From positions 7,534,501 to 7,598,500 of the forward strand of contig NZ_JAQNDO010000001.1 of the NCBI RefSeq assembly GCF_028369105.1: 64,000 nucleotides of DNA, in the 5' to 3' direction. This DNA is from Polyangium mundeleinium (GTDB lineage: Bacteria > Myxococcota_A > Polyangia > Polyangiales > Polyangiaceae). Shown one piece after another: positions 33,448 to 41,136 of this stretch; position 1 is the stretch's first letter, and each line of letters opens with the position of its first letter. A program made the position numbers and the translations under genes. The notes under the pieces were generated by a model. The model did no database searches, was not told the DNA's origin, and saw only the letters and a list, made by a program, of their open reading frames with translations.

Positions 33448-35688
33448 GTGCGCTCCGGAAATCGACCGAAGACCCTTCTGCTCCTGCCCTCCCTGCTCGT
33501 GTCCATGGCCTGTTCTGGAAACCCCCCTCCGCCCGCCGCCCCCCACCCGAACCAGCCCGAAGGCGCGCTCGCGCCCGCCCCGAGCGCCACCGCCGCGCCC
33601 GCGCCTGCGCCCCGCGCGCCGGACGTGCCCACGCGGCGCGAGGACGTCGTCGAGACGCTGCACGGCAAGGAGGTCCACGACCCCTACCGCTGGCTCGAAG
33701 ACGGCGACAGCGACGAGGTGAAGGACTGGCAAGCCGCGCAGAACGAGCGCACGGCGAAGGCCTTGTCCTCGCTGCCGGGCCGCGCTGCGCTCACGCGCCG
33801 CATCGAGTCGCTCTTGCGGATCGGGTCCGTCGGCACGCCCGCCGTGTATGGCTCGAAGAAAGGCAAAGGCCGTTATTTCTCGACGCGCCAGGCGCCGTCC
33901 GAGGATCAGCCGGTCCTCTACGTGCGCGACGGCGTGGACGGCGCGGATCGCAAGCTCGTCGACCCGAACACGCGGGGCTCGGACGGGCTCGTCTCGCTCG
34001 ATTTCTGGGTGCCGTCGCAGGACGGCAAGAAGCTCGCGTACGGCCTTTCCTCGGGCGGCGACGAGCAAAGCACGCTCTACGTGATGGACGTGGAGACCGG
34101 CAAGGACCTGCCCGAGACCGAGGTGATCCCGCGCGCGCGGTACGCCTCCGTCGCGTGGCTGCCCGACGGGAAGTCGTTTTATTACACGCGTTACCCGAAG
34201 AAGGGCGACGTGCCCGCGGGCGAAGAGCATTACCACCGCAAGGTCTACCTCCACCAGATCGGGCGCTCGTGGGAGAAGGACCCGCTCGTCTTCGGCGAGG
34301 GCCGCGCGATGACGGACTCGCCGAGCGTCGTGATCTCGCCGAACGGCCGCTGGCTCGTGGCGAGCGTGCACATGGGCTGGAGCCGGGTCGAGGCGTACCT
34401 GCTCGATCGAACGGCCGGGCCGAAAGCCCCGTTCGTGCCGATCGCGGTGCCGAAGGAGAACGCGATCTACGACGTCGACGTGTACGACGACTTCCTCCTC
34501 GTCCGGACGAACGACGGCGCGCCGACGTACGAGCTTTATCGTGTCGACCCGAAGAAACCTGCGCGCGAGCACTGGCAGAAGATCCTGCCGGCGACGAAGG
34601 ACGTGCTGCAGGCCGTGACCTCGATCGGCGGGCAGATCTTCGCGACGTACATCGTCGACGCGCACTCGGTGGTGAAGCGCTTCTCGGCGGCGGGCGAGCC
34701 GAAGGGCGAGATCACGCTCCCGACGATCGGCACGACGGGCGGCGCGAGTGGCGAGTGGGACGGGCACGAGGCGTTCCTCGGCTTCACCTCGTTCGCGGTG
34801 CCGAGCGCGGTGCTGCGTTTTGATCTGACGACGGAAAAACTCGGCACCTGGGCCGAGATCAAGCCGCCCGTGGACGCGTCCGAGTTCGTGGTGACGCAGG
34901 AGAAGGCGCGTTCGAAGGACGGGACGATGGTGCCGTACTTCCTCGTGCACAAGAAGGGCGTGGCCCGGGACGGCAAGGCGCCGGCGGTGCTCACGGGGTA
35001 TGGCGGGTTCAACATCGCGCAGATGCCGGCGTTCGCGGGCTCGCGCTACGTGATGCTGGAGCAGGGCGGCGTGGTGGCGGTGGCGAACCTGCGCGGCGGC
35101 GGCGAATACGGCGAGGCGTGGCACCGCGCGGGGATGCTCGGGTCGAAGCAAAACGTGTTCGACGATCTGTATGCGGTCGCCGAGGAGCTGGTGGCCGATC
35201 GGGTGACCTCGTCGGATCGGCTCGCGGTGATGGGCGGCTCGAACGGGGGATTGCTCGTCGGGGCGGCGATCACGCAGCGGCCGGATCTCTTCCGCGCGGC
35301 GGTGTGCGCGGTGCCGTTGCTCGACATGATTCGCTACCACAAGTTCTTGATCGCCAAGCTCTGGATCCCCGAGTACGGCTCGGCCGAGGACGCGGCGCAA
35401 TTCGAGTGGCTGCGAGCGTATTCGCCTTATCACAACGTGAAGCAGGGGACGCCCTACCCCGCCGTGCTCTTCGCGACGGCGGAGGGCGACAGCCGCGTGG
35501 ATCCGCTGCACGCGCGGAAGATGGCGGCATTGCTCCAGGCGGAGGCGGGCGGGGACAAGCCGATTTTGTTGCGCGTCGAGGGGAAGGCCGGGCACGGCGC
35601 GGGGAAGCCGATTTCCAAGCGGATCGAGGAGGCGACGGACGTGTATTCGTTCCTCTTCTGGCAGCTCGGGATGACGCCGCCGGGCTGA
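33448..35688 (+). CDS. Prolyl oligopeptidase family serine peptidase (S9A)
   Basis: 746 residues. A lipoprotein signal ends in SMAC. After a Pro/Ala linker, DPYRWLEDGDSDEVKDW starts the S9A N-terminal region, followed by a seven-bladed propeller with many YTRYP/VAWLPDGKS-like strands. The C-terminal alpha/beta hydrolase has the catalytic Ser598 in MGGSNGGLLVGAA, Asp681 in AEGDSRVDP and His716 in GKAGHGAGK. Prolyl oligopeptidases cut short Pro-containing peptides. The export signal suggests a periplasmic or surface location, useful for a predatory or proteolytic lifestyle. GTG start at 33448. A strong inverted repeat follows 62 bases after the stop. Confidence 0.95.
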   Translation: MRSGNRPKTLLLLPSLLVSMACSGNPPPPAAPHPNQPEGALAPAPSATAAPAPAPRAPDVPTRREDVVETLHGKEVHDPYRWLEDGDSDEVKDWQAAQNERTAKALSSLPGRAALTRRIESLLRIGSVGTPAVYGSKKGKGRYFSTRQAPSEDQPVLYVRDGVDGADRKLVDPNTRGSDGLVSLDFWVPSQDGKKLAYGLSSGGDEQSTLYVMDVETGKDLPETEVIPRARYASVAWLPDGKSFYYTRYPKKGDVPAGEEHYHRKVYLHQIGRSWEKDPLVFGEGRAMTDSPSVVISPNGRWLVASVHMGWSRVEAYLLDRTAGPKAPFVPIAVPKENAIYDVDVYDDFLLVRTNDGAPTYELYRVDPKKPAREHWQKILPATKDVLQAVTSIGGQIFATYIVDAHSVVKRFSAAGEPKGEITLPTIGTTGGASGEWDGHEAFLGFTSFAVPSAVLRFDLTTEKLGTWAEIKPPVDASEFVVTQEKARSKDGTMVPYFLVHKKGVARDGKAPAVLTGYGGFNIAQMPAFAGSRYVMLEQGGVVAVANLRGGGEYGEAWHRAGMLGSKQNVFDDLYAVAEELVADRVTSSDRLAVMGGSNGGLLVGAAITQRPDLFRAAVCAVPLLDMIRYHKFLIAKLWIPEYGSAEDAAQFEWLRAYSPYHNVKQGTPYPAVLFATAEGDSRVDPLHARKMAALLQAEAGGDKPILLRVEGKAGHGAGKPISKRIEEATDVYSFLFWQLGMTPPG

Positions 35689-35750
35689 CGGTTCCCTGCG
35701 GGACGGGGGTTCTGCACCTACATCTCGGTACAACGTAAGTTCACCCGAGT

Positions 35751-35809
35751 GCGTGGTCGACGAGACCCCCGACGGGGTCCGATATGGGCGGGGGTCTCGT
35801 CGACCACGC
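35751..35809. repeat. 20-bp perfect inverted repeat
   Basis: The arms are 35751-35770 (GCGTGGTCGACGAGACCCCC) and 35790-35809, its exact reverse complement, with a 19-base centre. It lies 62 bases after the prolyl oligopeptidase gene and is continuous with a 43-bp tandem array. It could be a strong terminator-like hairpin (no U-run) or a product of the array's arm turning over. Confidence 0.9.
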
Positions 35810-36022
35810 CCGGACGGGGTCGGATTAGGGCCGGGGTCTCGCCGACGAGGCAGGCGACGGGGTCGGATGAGGGCGGGGGTCTCGCCGACCAGGCAGGCGA
35901 CGGGGTCGGACCAGGGCGGGGGTCTCGCCGACCAGGCAGGCGACGGGGTCCGACCAGGGCGGGGGGCTCGGCCGCGAAGCAGGCGACGGGGTCGGACCAG
36001 GGCGGGGGGCTCGACGGCGAGG
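35771..36022. repeat. 43-bp tandem repeat array, about six units
   Basis: Units begin GACGGGGTC at 35771, 35813, 35856, 35899, 35942 and 35985; the first is 42 bases, the next four are 43 each, and the last is partial. The units share GGGCGGGGGTCTCG near their middle and vary most in the 3' half. There are no unique spacers, so it is not a CRISPR. No gene with convincing features covers it; the region 35689-36117 otherwise appears non-coding. Confidence 0.9.
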
Positions 36023-36117
36023 TGTGTGCAGTTCCGGGTTCCCCTTGGATGTTCGCTCAGGAGGCCGGGGCATGCCCAGGAAGCCCAGCAAGAGAAGGGT
36101 CCCCCGCTCCCGAGCCT

Positions 36118-37710
36118 CTATTCCGGAGCGACGCGCAGCCGCACGTTGAAGTATTCTGCGAACGGCGCTGCCGGTGCACCGAGGTGCAATACGGTGCCGG
36201 GTTCGAACGTCTGTTTCGATCGGACGCGACTCCCCTTCACGGTGTCCAATGTGATGATTTCACAATTGCTGGTGTCCAGCGGACACGGCTCCGAGCAAAT
36301 GTAAAGCTCGCCTGGGGAGGTATTGGCCTCGTTGTTCACGACGACAGCCTGCGCCTCCAGCGCTCCTCCCGTCATTCCGATCGACACGTCCCAGCTTTGC
36401 CCCGGGCACCACGGTCCATTGCATGACCGTTCGTTCCATCGGCTGGTGAGTATCGTCTGATGCTTGTCGTCCAGAGCGAGCGGCTCTTCCGCCACTTGGC
36501 AGGTCGCATTCCTCATCGGGCTGCCCCGCTCCTCGACGTCGACCTGAATCCGAGCTTCATCAGGTGTCGAGAACCATGCTACGTATTCACCCGGCGGCAC
36601 GTCCAGCGCAAAAGCCCTCGCCGGTTGCGCGGGATCGAGGTGAACGTTGAGGTCTGCGTCCACGAGAAACCCACCGGCTCTCTCAGGCTTGCCGATAGCA
36701 TTTCCGTCAGCGCAGTGATAAAAGCTGACGAACGACAGAGCCTGCGGCTCCGTTGCGACTGGCTCCGTCGCGATACGGAGCGTGCGTTCCGTCGGTACCT
36801 CGAACCGAAAAAGCGTCTCCCCATAGCCGCCTGACGGTCCACAGCCCATGGCCACCTCGGCGTCGATCAGCGGCGGCATGCTCGGATCGCAATCCATGAG
36901 TCGGAGACAGAGCTCACTGCCATACGGAAGTGGTTTCGTCCGCCAATCCGAAAACGCGTCATCGAGGCTGCTCCCCATCGAAGCCTGGAAGATGGCTTCG
37001 ATTTCTTCACGGGAATCCCCTCGCTGTGCACGTTCATAAAACGACAAGAAGCTCGACGCGCCGAACGTATCGATGAGGTATCGCACGAAGCTTGCGCTCG
37101 CTCCGTAAACGCTATAGCCGTTGGCAGCAACCCAATCCGTGAAGGCTGCTGATTCCACCAACGTCTCGAGGGGTTCAGGCAACTCGGCGGGCCCGCCGAG
37201 ATCCCCGATCTCTTGGCAGCCCATGATCTCGGCAAGGCCTTCTTGAAAAAGGTACGGCGGGTCTCCCAAAAGAGAAGCATTTGCATGCACGATCTCGTGA
37301 GGGTGCACTGCACCAACGGAGTGGATTGTTGTCCCCGCGGCGCAGCCACTGCTCGTCGGAGGGCATCCGAACAACGGCAGCGAGGCATTGCTTTTATGAC
37401 GATAGAATTCTATCCTTTCGCCAGGTGGAAGCGCTGCTCCTAGAAATTTAGCGTTCGCACGGTAGTAGCGCTCGAGCCACTGATCGGTACCGTCGCACGG
37501 GGGCGTGTGTCCCTCTTCCGAATAGTACACGAAGTGCTCGGTCGTGAAGAGCTTCGTGAAGACGGGTTCCTCGCCGCCGCACGCTGCAAGGGACAGGAGG
37601 GCTGCACCTAGAAGAAGCCGGGCAGGGTCCTCCAGCGAGAGCCCCTCTATCCGTGCGGAAAGGTGGCCTCGTGAACCGATGAAGTCGCGTACCGTTGGCA
37701 TTTGGGTCAT
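36118..37710 (-). CDS. Lipoprotein with HEXXH metallopeptidase-like domain
   Basis: 530 residues from ATG 37710 (37701 and 37782 are also in frame). A signal ends at a lipobox-like SLAAC. Residues ~130-190 include VHPHEIVHANASLLG, the HEXXH, and about 20 residues on FQEGLAEIMG, a plausible Glu ligand as in gluzincin-type peptidases. The rest is strand-rich with several cysteines and no recognised domain. Base use is visibly more AT-rich than in its neighbours, suggesting transfer. It sits between a repeat array and a broken toxin-type gene. Protease activity is a likely inference, not established. Confidence 0.7.
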   Translation of the reverse strand: MTQMPTVRDFIGSRGHLSARIEGLSLEDPARLLLGAALLSLAACGGEEPVFTKLFTTEHFVYYSEEGHTPPCDGTDQWLERYYRANAKFLGAALPPGERIEFYRHKSNASLPLFGCPPTSSGCAAGTTIHSVGAVHPHEIVHANASLLGDPPYLFQEGLAEIMGCQEIGDLGGPAELPEPLETLVESAAFTDWVAANGYSVYGASASFVRYLIDTFGASSFLSFYERAQRGDSREEIEAIFQASMGSSLDDAFSDWRTKPLPYGSELCLRLMDCDPSMPPLIDAEVAMGCGPSGGYGETLFRFEVPTERTLRIATEPVATEPQALSFVSFYHCADGNAIGKPERAGGFLVDADLNVHLDPAQPARAFALDVPPGEYVAWFSTPDEARIQVDVEERGSPMRNATCQVAEEPLALDDKHQTILTSRWNERSCNGPWCPGQSWDVSIGMTGGALEAQAVVVNNEANTSPGELYICSEPCPLDTSNCEIITLDTVKGSRVRSKQTFEPGTVLHLGAPAAPFAEYFNVRLRVAPE

Positions 37711-37859
37711 CCTGAATCTTGCATTCGTTACGGGATGGGTGTTCCGCAGGCTGCGAAACGGGTCGATGCGTCGGTCGACCACGGCAGCGTACGATGTACG
37801 CTCCCGCGGCCTTCCTGGCCTCGACCCGCTCGCGCGCCCGTGAAACCCCCTCTACGTTC

Positions 37860-38378
37860 TGCCGGGTCAGGGGGGATGGAACCGTACTCGGAGATCACCT
37901 GCAGTTCGAGGCGATCCCCCACCCTCGCCATCCCACCATCGAAGGCGACGGGAGCACGAGCGACGACTTCTTCCACTTCGCCGGCTTGCCCCCGACCACG
38001 ATCCGCGCCTACGCCCGCGAGGTGCACCTCGCCGAGAAAGTGCACGCGTACACGCTGCCTCGCCCGCGGGAAAACTCACGCGTCAAGGACCTCCCCGACA
38101 TGGCCCTGCTCGCCACGACAGGCCCCTTCGACGGCGCGACGCTCCGGCGCACCCTCGCGGCAACCTTCACGTTCCGTGCCGTGCATCCGATCCCTGCCGT
38201 GTTGCCCGCGCCGCCCCCGAGCTGGAGCGTCCCCTACGCCGACATGGCCCGCGAAAACGCGCTCCCCTGGCCGACGCTCGAAGCCGTGTTCTCCCAAGCG
38301 CGCGCCTTCCTCGATCCGATCCTCGCCGGCCACGACGGGACCTGGGATCCCGTCGCGTGGACCTGGCGATCACGCTGA
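37860..38378 (+). pseudogene. 5'-truncated AbiEii/AbiGii-type nucleotidyltransferase toxin remnant
   Basis: The last ~170 codons resemble the C-terminal half of AbiEii toxins: GDHLQFEAIPHP, FFHFAGLPPTTIRAY, VHLAEKVHAYTLPRP, NSRVKDLPDMALL and a final helical part. The N-terminal nucleotidyltransferase core with the GG..D-x-D-type catalytic motif is absent upstream. The frame before ~37860 contains Arg/Ser-rich sequence with no homology that I can see. No AbiEi antitoxin gene accompanies it. I infer a decayed fragment; it might also be expressed as a short helical protein. It abuts the AT-richer peptidase-like gene. Confidence 0.7.
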
Positions 38379-38385
38379 ACACCGC

Positions 38386-39261
38386 TCAATGCGGGACCGG
38401 CTCCGTCGGCCCGACGTCGTGCGCAAAAAACAGCCGCTCGTCCCCATACCTCGACGCAACGAACGTACTGTCGAGCCAGAGCTCGCCCATCGGCTGCGTC
38501 GGCTGGTCGATCTTCGGCGCGACGTGCACGTCGCAGAGCTTGATCCCCGCGGGCACGCGGCCGAGCGAGAGCCGGAAGTCCAACGCGTCCGGGCAGGCGC
38601 GTTTCGCCTCTTCCGTCGGGTGGAACTCGATGCGGTCGGGGACGACGGGGTTGTCCGCAGACGCGCCGTCCAGGTGCATGCCCGCAAGGTGGTGGAGCGG
38701 CAGATAGACGCTGTAGAGCCGCGTGCCGCCGAGCGCCTTCGCGGCCTTCTGGAACGCGCCCTGCACGAGCTTCGAATCGAACTCCTTCGCCGGCACGGTG
38801 GAGTTGCAATAGACGCTGGAGAAGCAGCGCAAGTCGCCCTTCTCGCGATGGTCGGTCGGCAGCGTGAGCAAGTTCAGCGAGGGCTTGCCGTTCACGAAGA
38901 ACTTCAGCGCGATCGAGGGCGCGAAGCTGCCTCCGCCCTTCGCATCCGAGAAGCGGAGGAGCGCAGCGCCGCCCTTCGCAAAGACGCCCGTGTACGGGTG
39001 GGGCGCCGTGACCTTCAGGGTCACGCGCGCGCACGTGCCGTACGTGTGCACGAGCTTCGGGCGATCCGGCGGGAGCTCGTCCCCCGGCAGCTCGAACGAG
39101 CCGCGGTTGAATGCCGTGCTGAAGAGCTTGCGCCGCCCCCAGGGGCCCGGGACGCTCGTGGGGAGCGCGTTTTCCGGGTACGGATCGGAGCTCACGCGAG
39201 CCCATAACGCGTCGAGTTTCTCCTCGGCGCGGAGCGACGAATAACCATCGGGCAAGGACAT
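38386..39261 (-). CDS. Catalase-like fold protein
   Basis: 291 residues from ATG 39261. A stretch resembles the catalase core: KLVHTYGTCARVTLKV (with the distal-type His), then GVFAKGGAALLRFSDAKG and PSIALKFFVNGKPSLNLLTL, echoing the catalase H-x-G...RFS and AlKF segments. Length is nearer to mini-catalases and catalase-related allene oxide synthases than to full catalases (about 480). The proximal heme Tyr motif is not recognised, so heme binding is not shown. It converges with the AbiEii-like remnant with only 7 bases between. Confidence 0.5.
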   Translation of the reverse strand: MSLPDGYSSLRAEEKLDALWARVSSDPYPENALPTSVPGPWGRRKLFSTAFNRGSFELPGDELPPDRPKLVHTYGTCARVTLKVTAPHPYTGVFAKGGAALLRFSDAKGGGSFAPSIALKFFVNGKPSLNLLTLPTDHREKGDLRCFSSVYCNSTVPAKEFDSKLVQGAFQKAAKALGGTRLYSVYLPLHHLAGMHLDGASADNPVVPDRIEFHPTEEAKRACPDALDFRLSLGRVPAGIKLCDVHVAPKIDQPTQPMGELWLDSTFVASRYGDERLFFAHDVGPTEPVPH

Positions 39262-39329
39262 GACCGGCGAGCCTATCGTAGGCCTGTCGCGCTTGCCATT
39301 TCCTTCAGCGTCGTGCTTCCTTCCTCCCG

Positions 39330-40070
39330 ATGACGCGAATCCCGATGCGCCTGTCCCCCCTGCTCCTCGCGCTCGTCGCCCTCGGCTGCAAGGGGACACA
39401 AGAGAACCAGGCCAAGGATCAAGCCCCGCCCGCCGCGTCGACGACGAGCCCCAGCGAAAAGAAGAGCGCGCGCGCTCCGCGCGAGTACCCAGCCGCCGAG
39501 GCCTTCACGCGGAAGCCGCTCGCCGTGGGGCAGTGGATCCGCATCGCCATCGAGCCGAAGGGCTCGCCGCCGTCCCAGGTCTTCGTACGGATCGTGGGAA
39601 AGGAAGGCGACGCATTCTGGTACGAGGTGGAGGCAAACACGCCCTCCCACACGTCGCTCGTCCAGTTCCTGGTGGAGGGCGCCGCGGAGAAGGGCTTCGA
39701 CAAGAACGCAGTCCGCAAGCTGCGCCAGAAGCCGATGGACGGCCCCGTGCGGGAGACGTCCGAGCCACGTGAGGTGCTCATCGCCGCCGAGCAGGTGGAG
39801 GAGTACGTCGCGCCCCTGAATCCGCCGGACTTCACGAAGACAGAGCGCAAGGACACGAAGGTGACAGCCGGCGTGTTCCAGGGCTGCTTCGTCTACGACG
39901 CCGAGTTCGCCGCCCTCGACGTCAAGAAGAAGGCGACCCTCTTCCGTCACCCCGCCGTGCCCATCACCGGGTTCGTCCGGGCCGAGGGCACAGCGGTCGG
40001 CGGCCCTACCTACACGACCGAGCTGCTCGAGATGCACGAGACCGGCGCCCGGGCCGTCATGGGGCTGTAA
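39330..40070 (+). CDS. Lipoprotein of unknown function
   Basis: 246 residues. A signal peptide of about 20 residues ends in LVALGC, a good lipobox. A linker of Pro/Ala/Lys follows, then a compact domain (~60-245) with alternating strands such as QWIRIAIEPKGSPPSQVFVR and AFWYEVEAN, and a Cys in FQGCFVYDA. No family is recognised. A second ATG at 39345 is possible. The gene is divergent from the catalase-like gene and is followed by another lipoprotein in the same direction at 88 bases. Confidence 0.7.
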   Translation: MTRIPMRLSPLLLALVALGCKGTQENQAKDQAPPAASTTSPSEKKSARAPREYPAAEAFTRKPLAVGQWIRIAIEPKGSPPSQVFVRIVGKEGDAFWYEVEANTPSHTSLVQFLVEGAAEKGFDKNAVRKLRQKPMDGPVRETSEPREVLIAAEQVEEYVAPLNPPDFTKTERKDTKVTAGVFQGCFVYDAEFAALDVKKKATLFRHPAVPITGFVRAEGTAVGGPTYTTELLEMHETGARAVMGL

Positions 40071-40158
40071 GGTCCCAAGGGCTCGCGCGTTCCCCGGCCG
40101 AGGCCAACCAGGCTGGTGAGCCGTATCCAGCGCGCCGAACGTCCACCGTGGAGACTGC

Positions 40159-40728
40159 ATGAAACGCAAGCCCCGCCGCGCCACGCGGATTGTCGCTCTC
40201 GCCCTGGTCTCAATCGCCGCCCCCGTGCTCGTCTCAGGCTGCGGCGGCGGCATGGCCTCACCCCAGGCCGGAGGCGCAGCCGAAGCACGGTCCGACGACC
40301 CGGTGGCCGCACTCGATCAGGCCGAGCGCGAGGTGCAGCTCGCACTCGGTCTCTCCCCAGCCCGGCCCGCACAAGCAATGGCGCAGCAGCCCTTCGGCGC
40401 AACGCAGGCGCAGTCCCCCCAGCAGCCGACCTACGCCACGCCGCCCCCCACGCCCACAGCCACCATGCCCGCACCAGCCCCAGGCGAGGCGAAAGCCGAA
40501 GCCGAAGCAAAGCGCGCCGAGGCCGGGGCGCCCGCCTCGGACGAAGCCGCACCCGTCTCGTCAGACCCATGCATGACAGCATGCCGCGCCCTCGAATCGA
40601 TGGGCCGCGCCGCCACGCACCTCTGCGACCTCACCGGCGACGACGACACGCGCTGCGCAAACGCAAAGGATCGCGTACGCAGAGCCGAAGACCTCGTACG
40701 CCAGCGGTGCCCCGGCTGCGCAGGTTGA
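40159..40728 (+). CDS. Lipoprotein with C-terminal Cys pairs
   Basis: 189 residues. The signal ends at SGC after a hydrophobic core. The middle is low complexity (Ala/Pro/Gln). The last ~60 residues hold CMTACRALESMGRAATHLCD and RCANAKDRVRRAEDLVRQRC, probably a small disulfide-bonded helical hairpin. This C-x3-C pattern recurs in short myxobacterial lipoproteins. Function unknown. Confidence 0.7.
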   Translation: MKRKPRRATRIVALALVSIAAPVLVSGCGGGMASPQAGGAAEARSDDPVAALDQAEREVQLALGLSPARPAQAMAQQPFGATQAQSPQQPTYATPPPTPTATMPAPAPGEAKAEAEAKRAEAGAPASDEAAPVSSDPCMTACRALESMGRAATHLCDLTGDDDTRCANAKDRVRRAEDLVRQRCPGCAG

Positions 40729-40859
40729 GCGCAGCTCCGTGACAGTTTGAGCCGCAACGACCCTTCTTGGCGAAGGCGCCGCGCCGGGGTTTCACCCCGG
40801 ACCCCGACCAGGGGTTGTCCACCCCTGGACCCGGACCAGCGCAAGCGCTGGACGCGGGG

Positions 40860-40890
40860 TCGATGAACTGCGCTCCGCGCAGTTCATCGA
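40860..40890. repeat. Palindromic element A (GAACTGCG core)
   Basis: A 13-bp stem with the arms TCGATGAACTGCG and CGCAGTTCATCGA closes a 5-base CTCCG loop. It shares the GAACTGCG core and the form of element B at 41011-41041; where the outer arm bases differ, both arms have changed together. Confidence 0.8.
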
Positions 40891-41010
40891 ACAGCCAGGG
40901 TCAAGACCAGCGACGGGCCTGCCCACCCAGGCCACAGCGCTGCAGGCTCAGCCGGCAGCGTGCGCGTCGCCGGCTTGGAACCCACCTCCATGGTCTTGCC
41001 ACCGGCCCGT

Positions 41011-41041
41011 TGGAAGAACTGCGCACCGCGCAGTTCTTCCA
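41011..41041. repeat. Palindromic element B (GAACTGCG core)
   Basis: A 13-bp stem with the arms TGGAAGAACTGCG and CGCAGTTCTTCCA closes a 5-base CACCG loop. Relative to element A the outer arm has changed at two positions, and the opposite arm is changed to match, while the core is the same. Confidence 0.8.
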
Positions 41042-41136
41042 CCCTCGGTCCAGGCCGTGCCTGGTTCGGGTCGAGGGGCGAACAGCCCCCGCGGGGTCCG
41101 GGGCAGCGCCCCGGCACAGCGGCCCCAGGCACGAAC

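Larger units (their letters stand above)
40729..41136. repeat. Non-coding region with palindrome cluster
   Basis: About 400 bases without a credible gene hold several hairpins: 40784-40800 (CCGGGGT/ACCCCGG), 40808-40828 (CCAGGGGT/ACCCCTGG), 40836-40851 (CCAGCGC/GCGCTGG), two 13-bp elements at 40860-40890 and 41011-41041, and 41050-41064 (CCAGGC/GCCTGG). The region lies between the convergent lipoprotein gene (ends 40728) and the kinase gene (ends 41137), so part may terminate transcription from both sides. The number and regularity of the palindromes suggest a dispersed repeat family. Confidence 0.75.

Noticed and set aside
35771-36022. Possible CRISPR array
   Set aside because: Units are contiguous without unique spacers and there are no cas genes.
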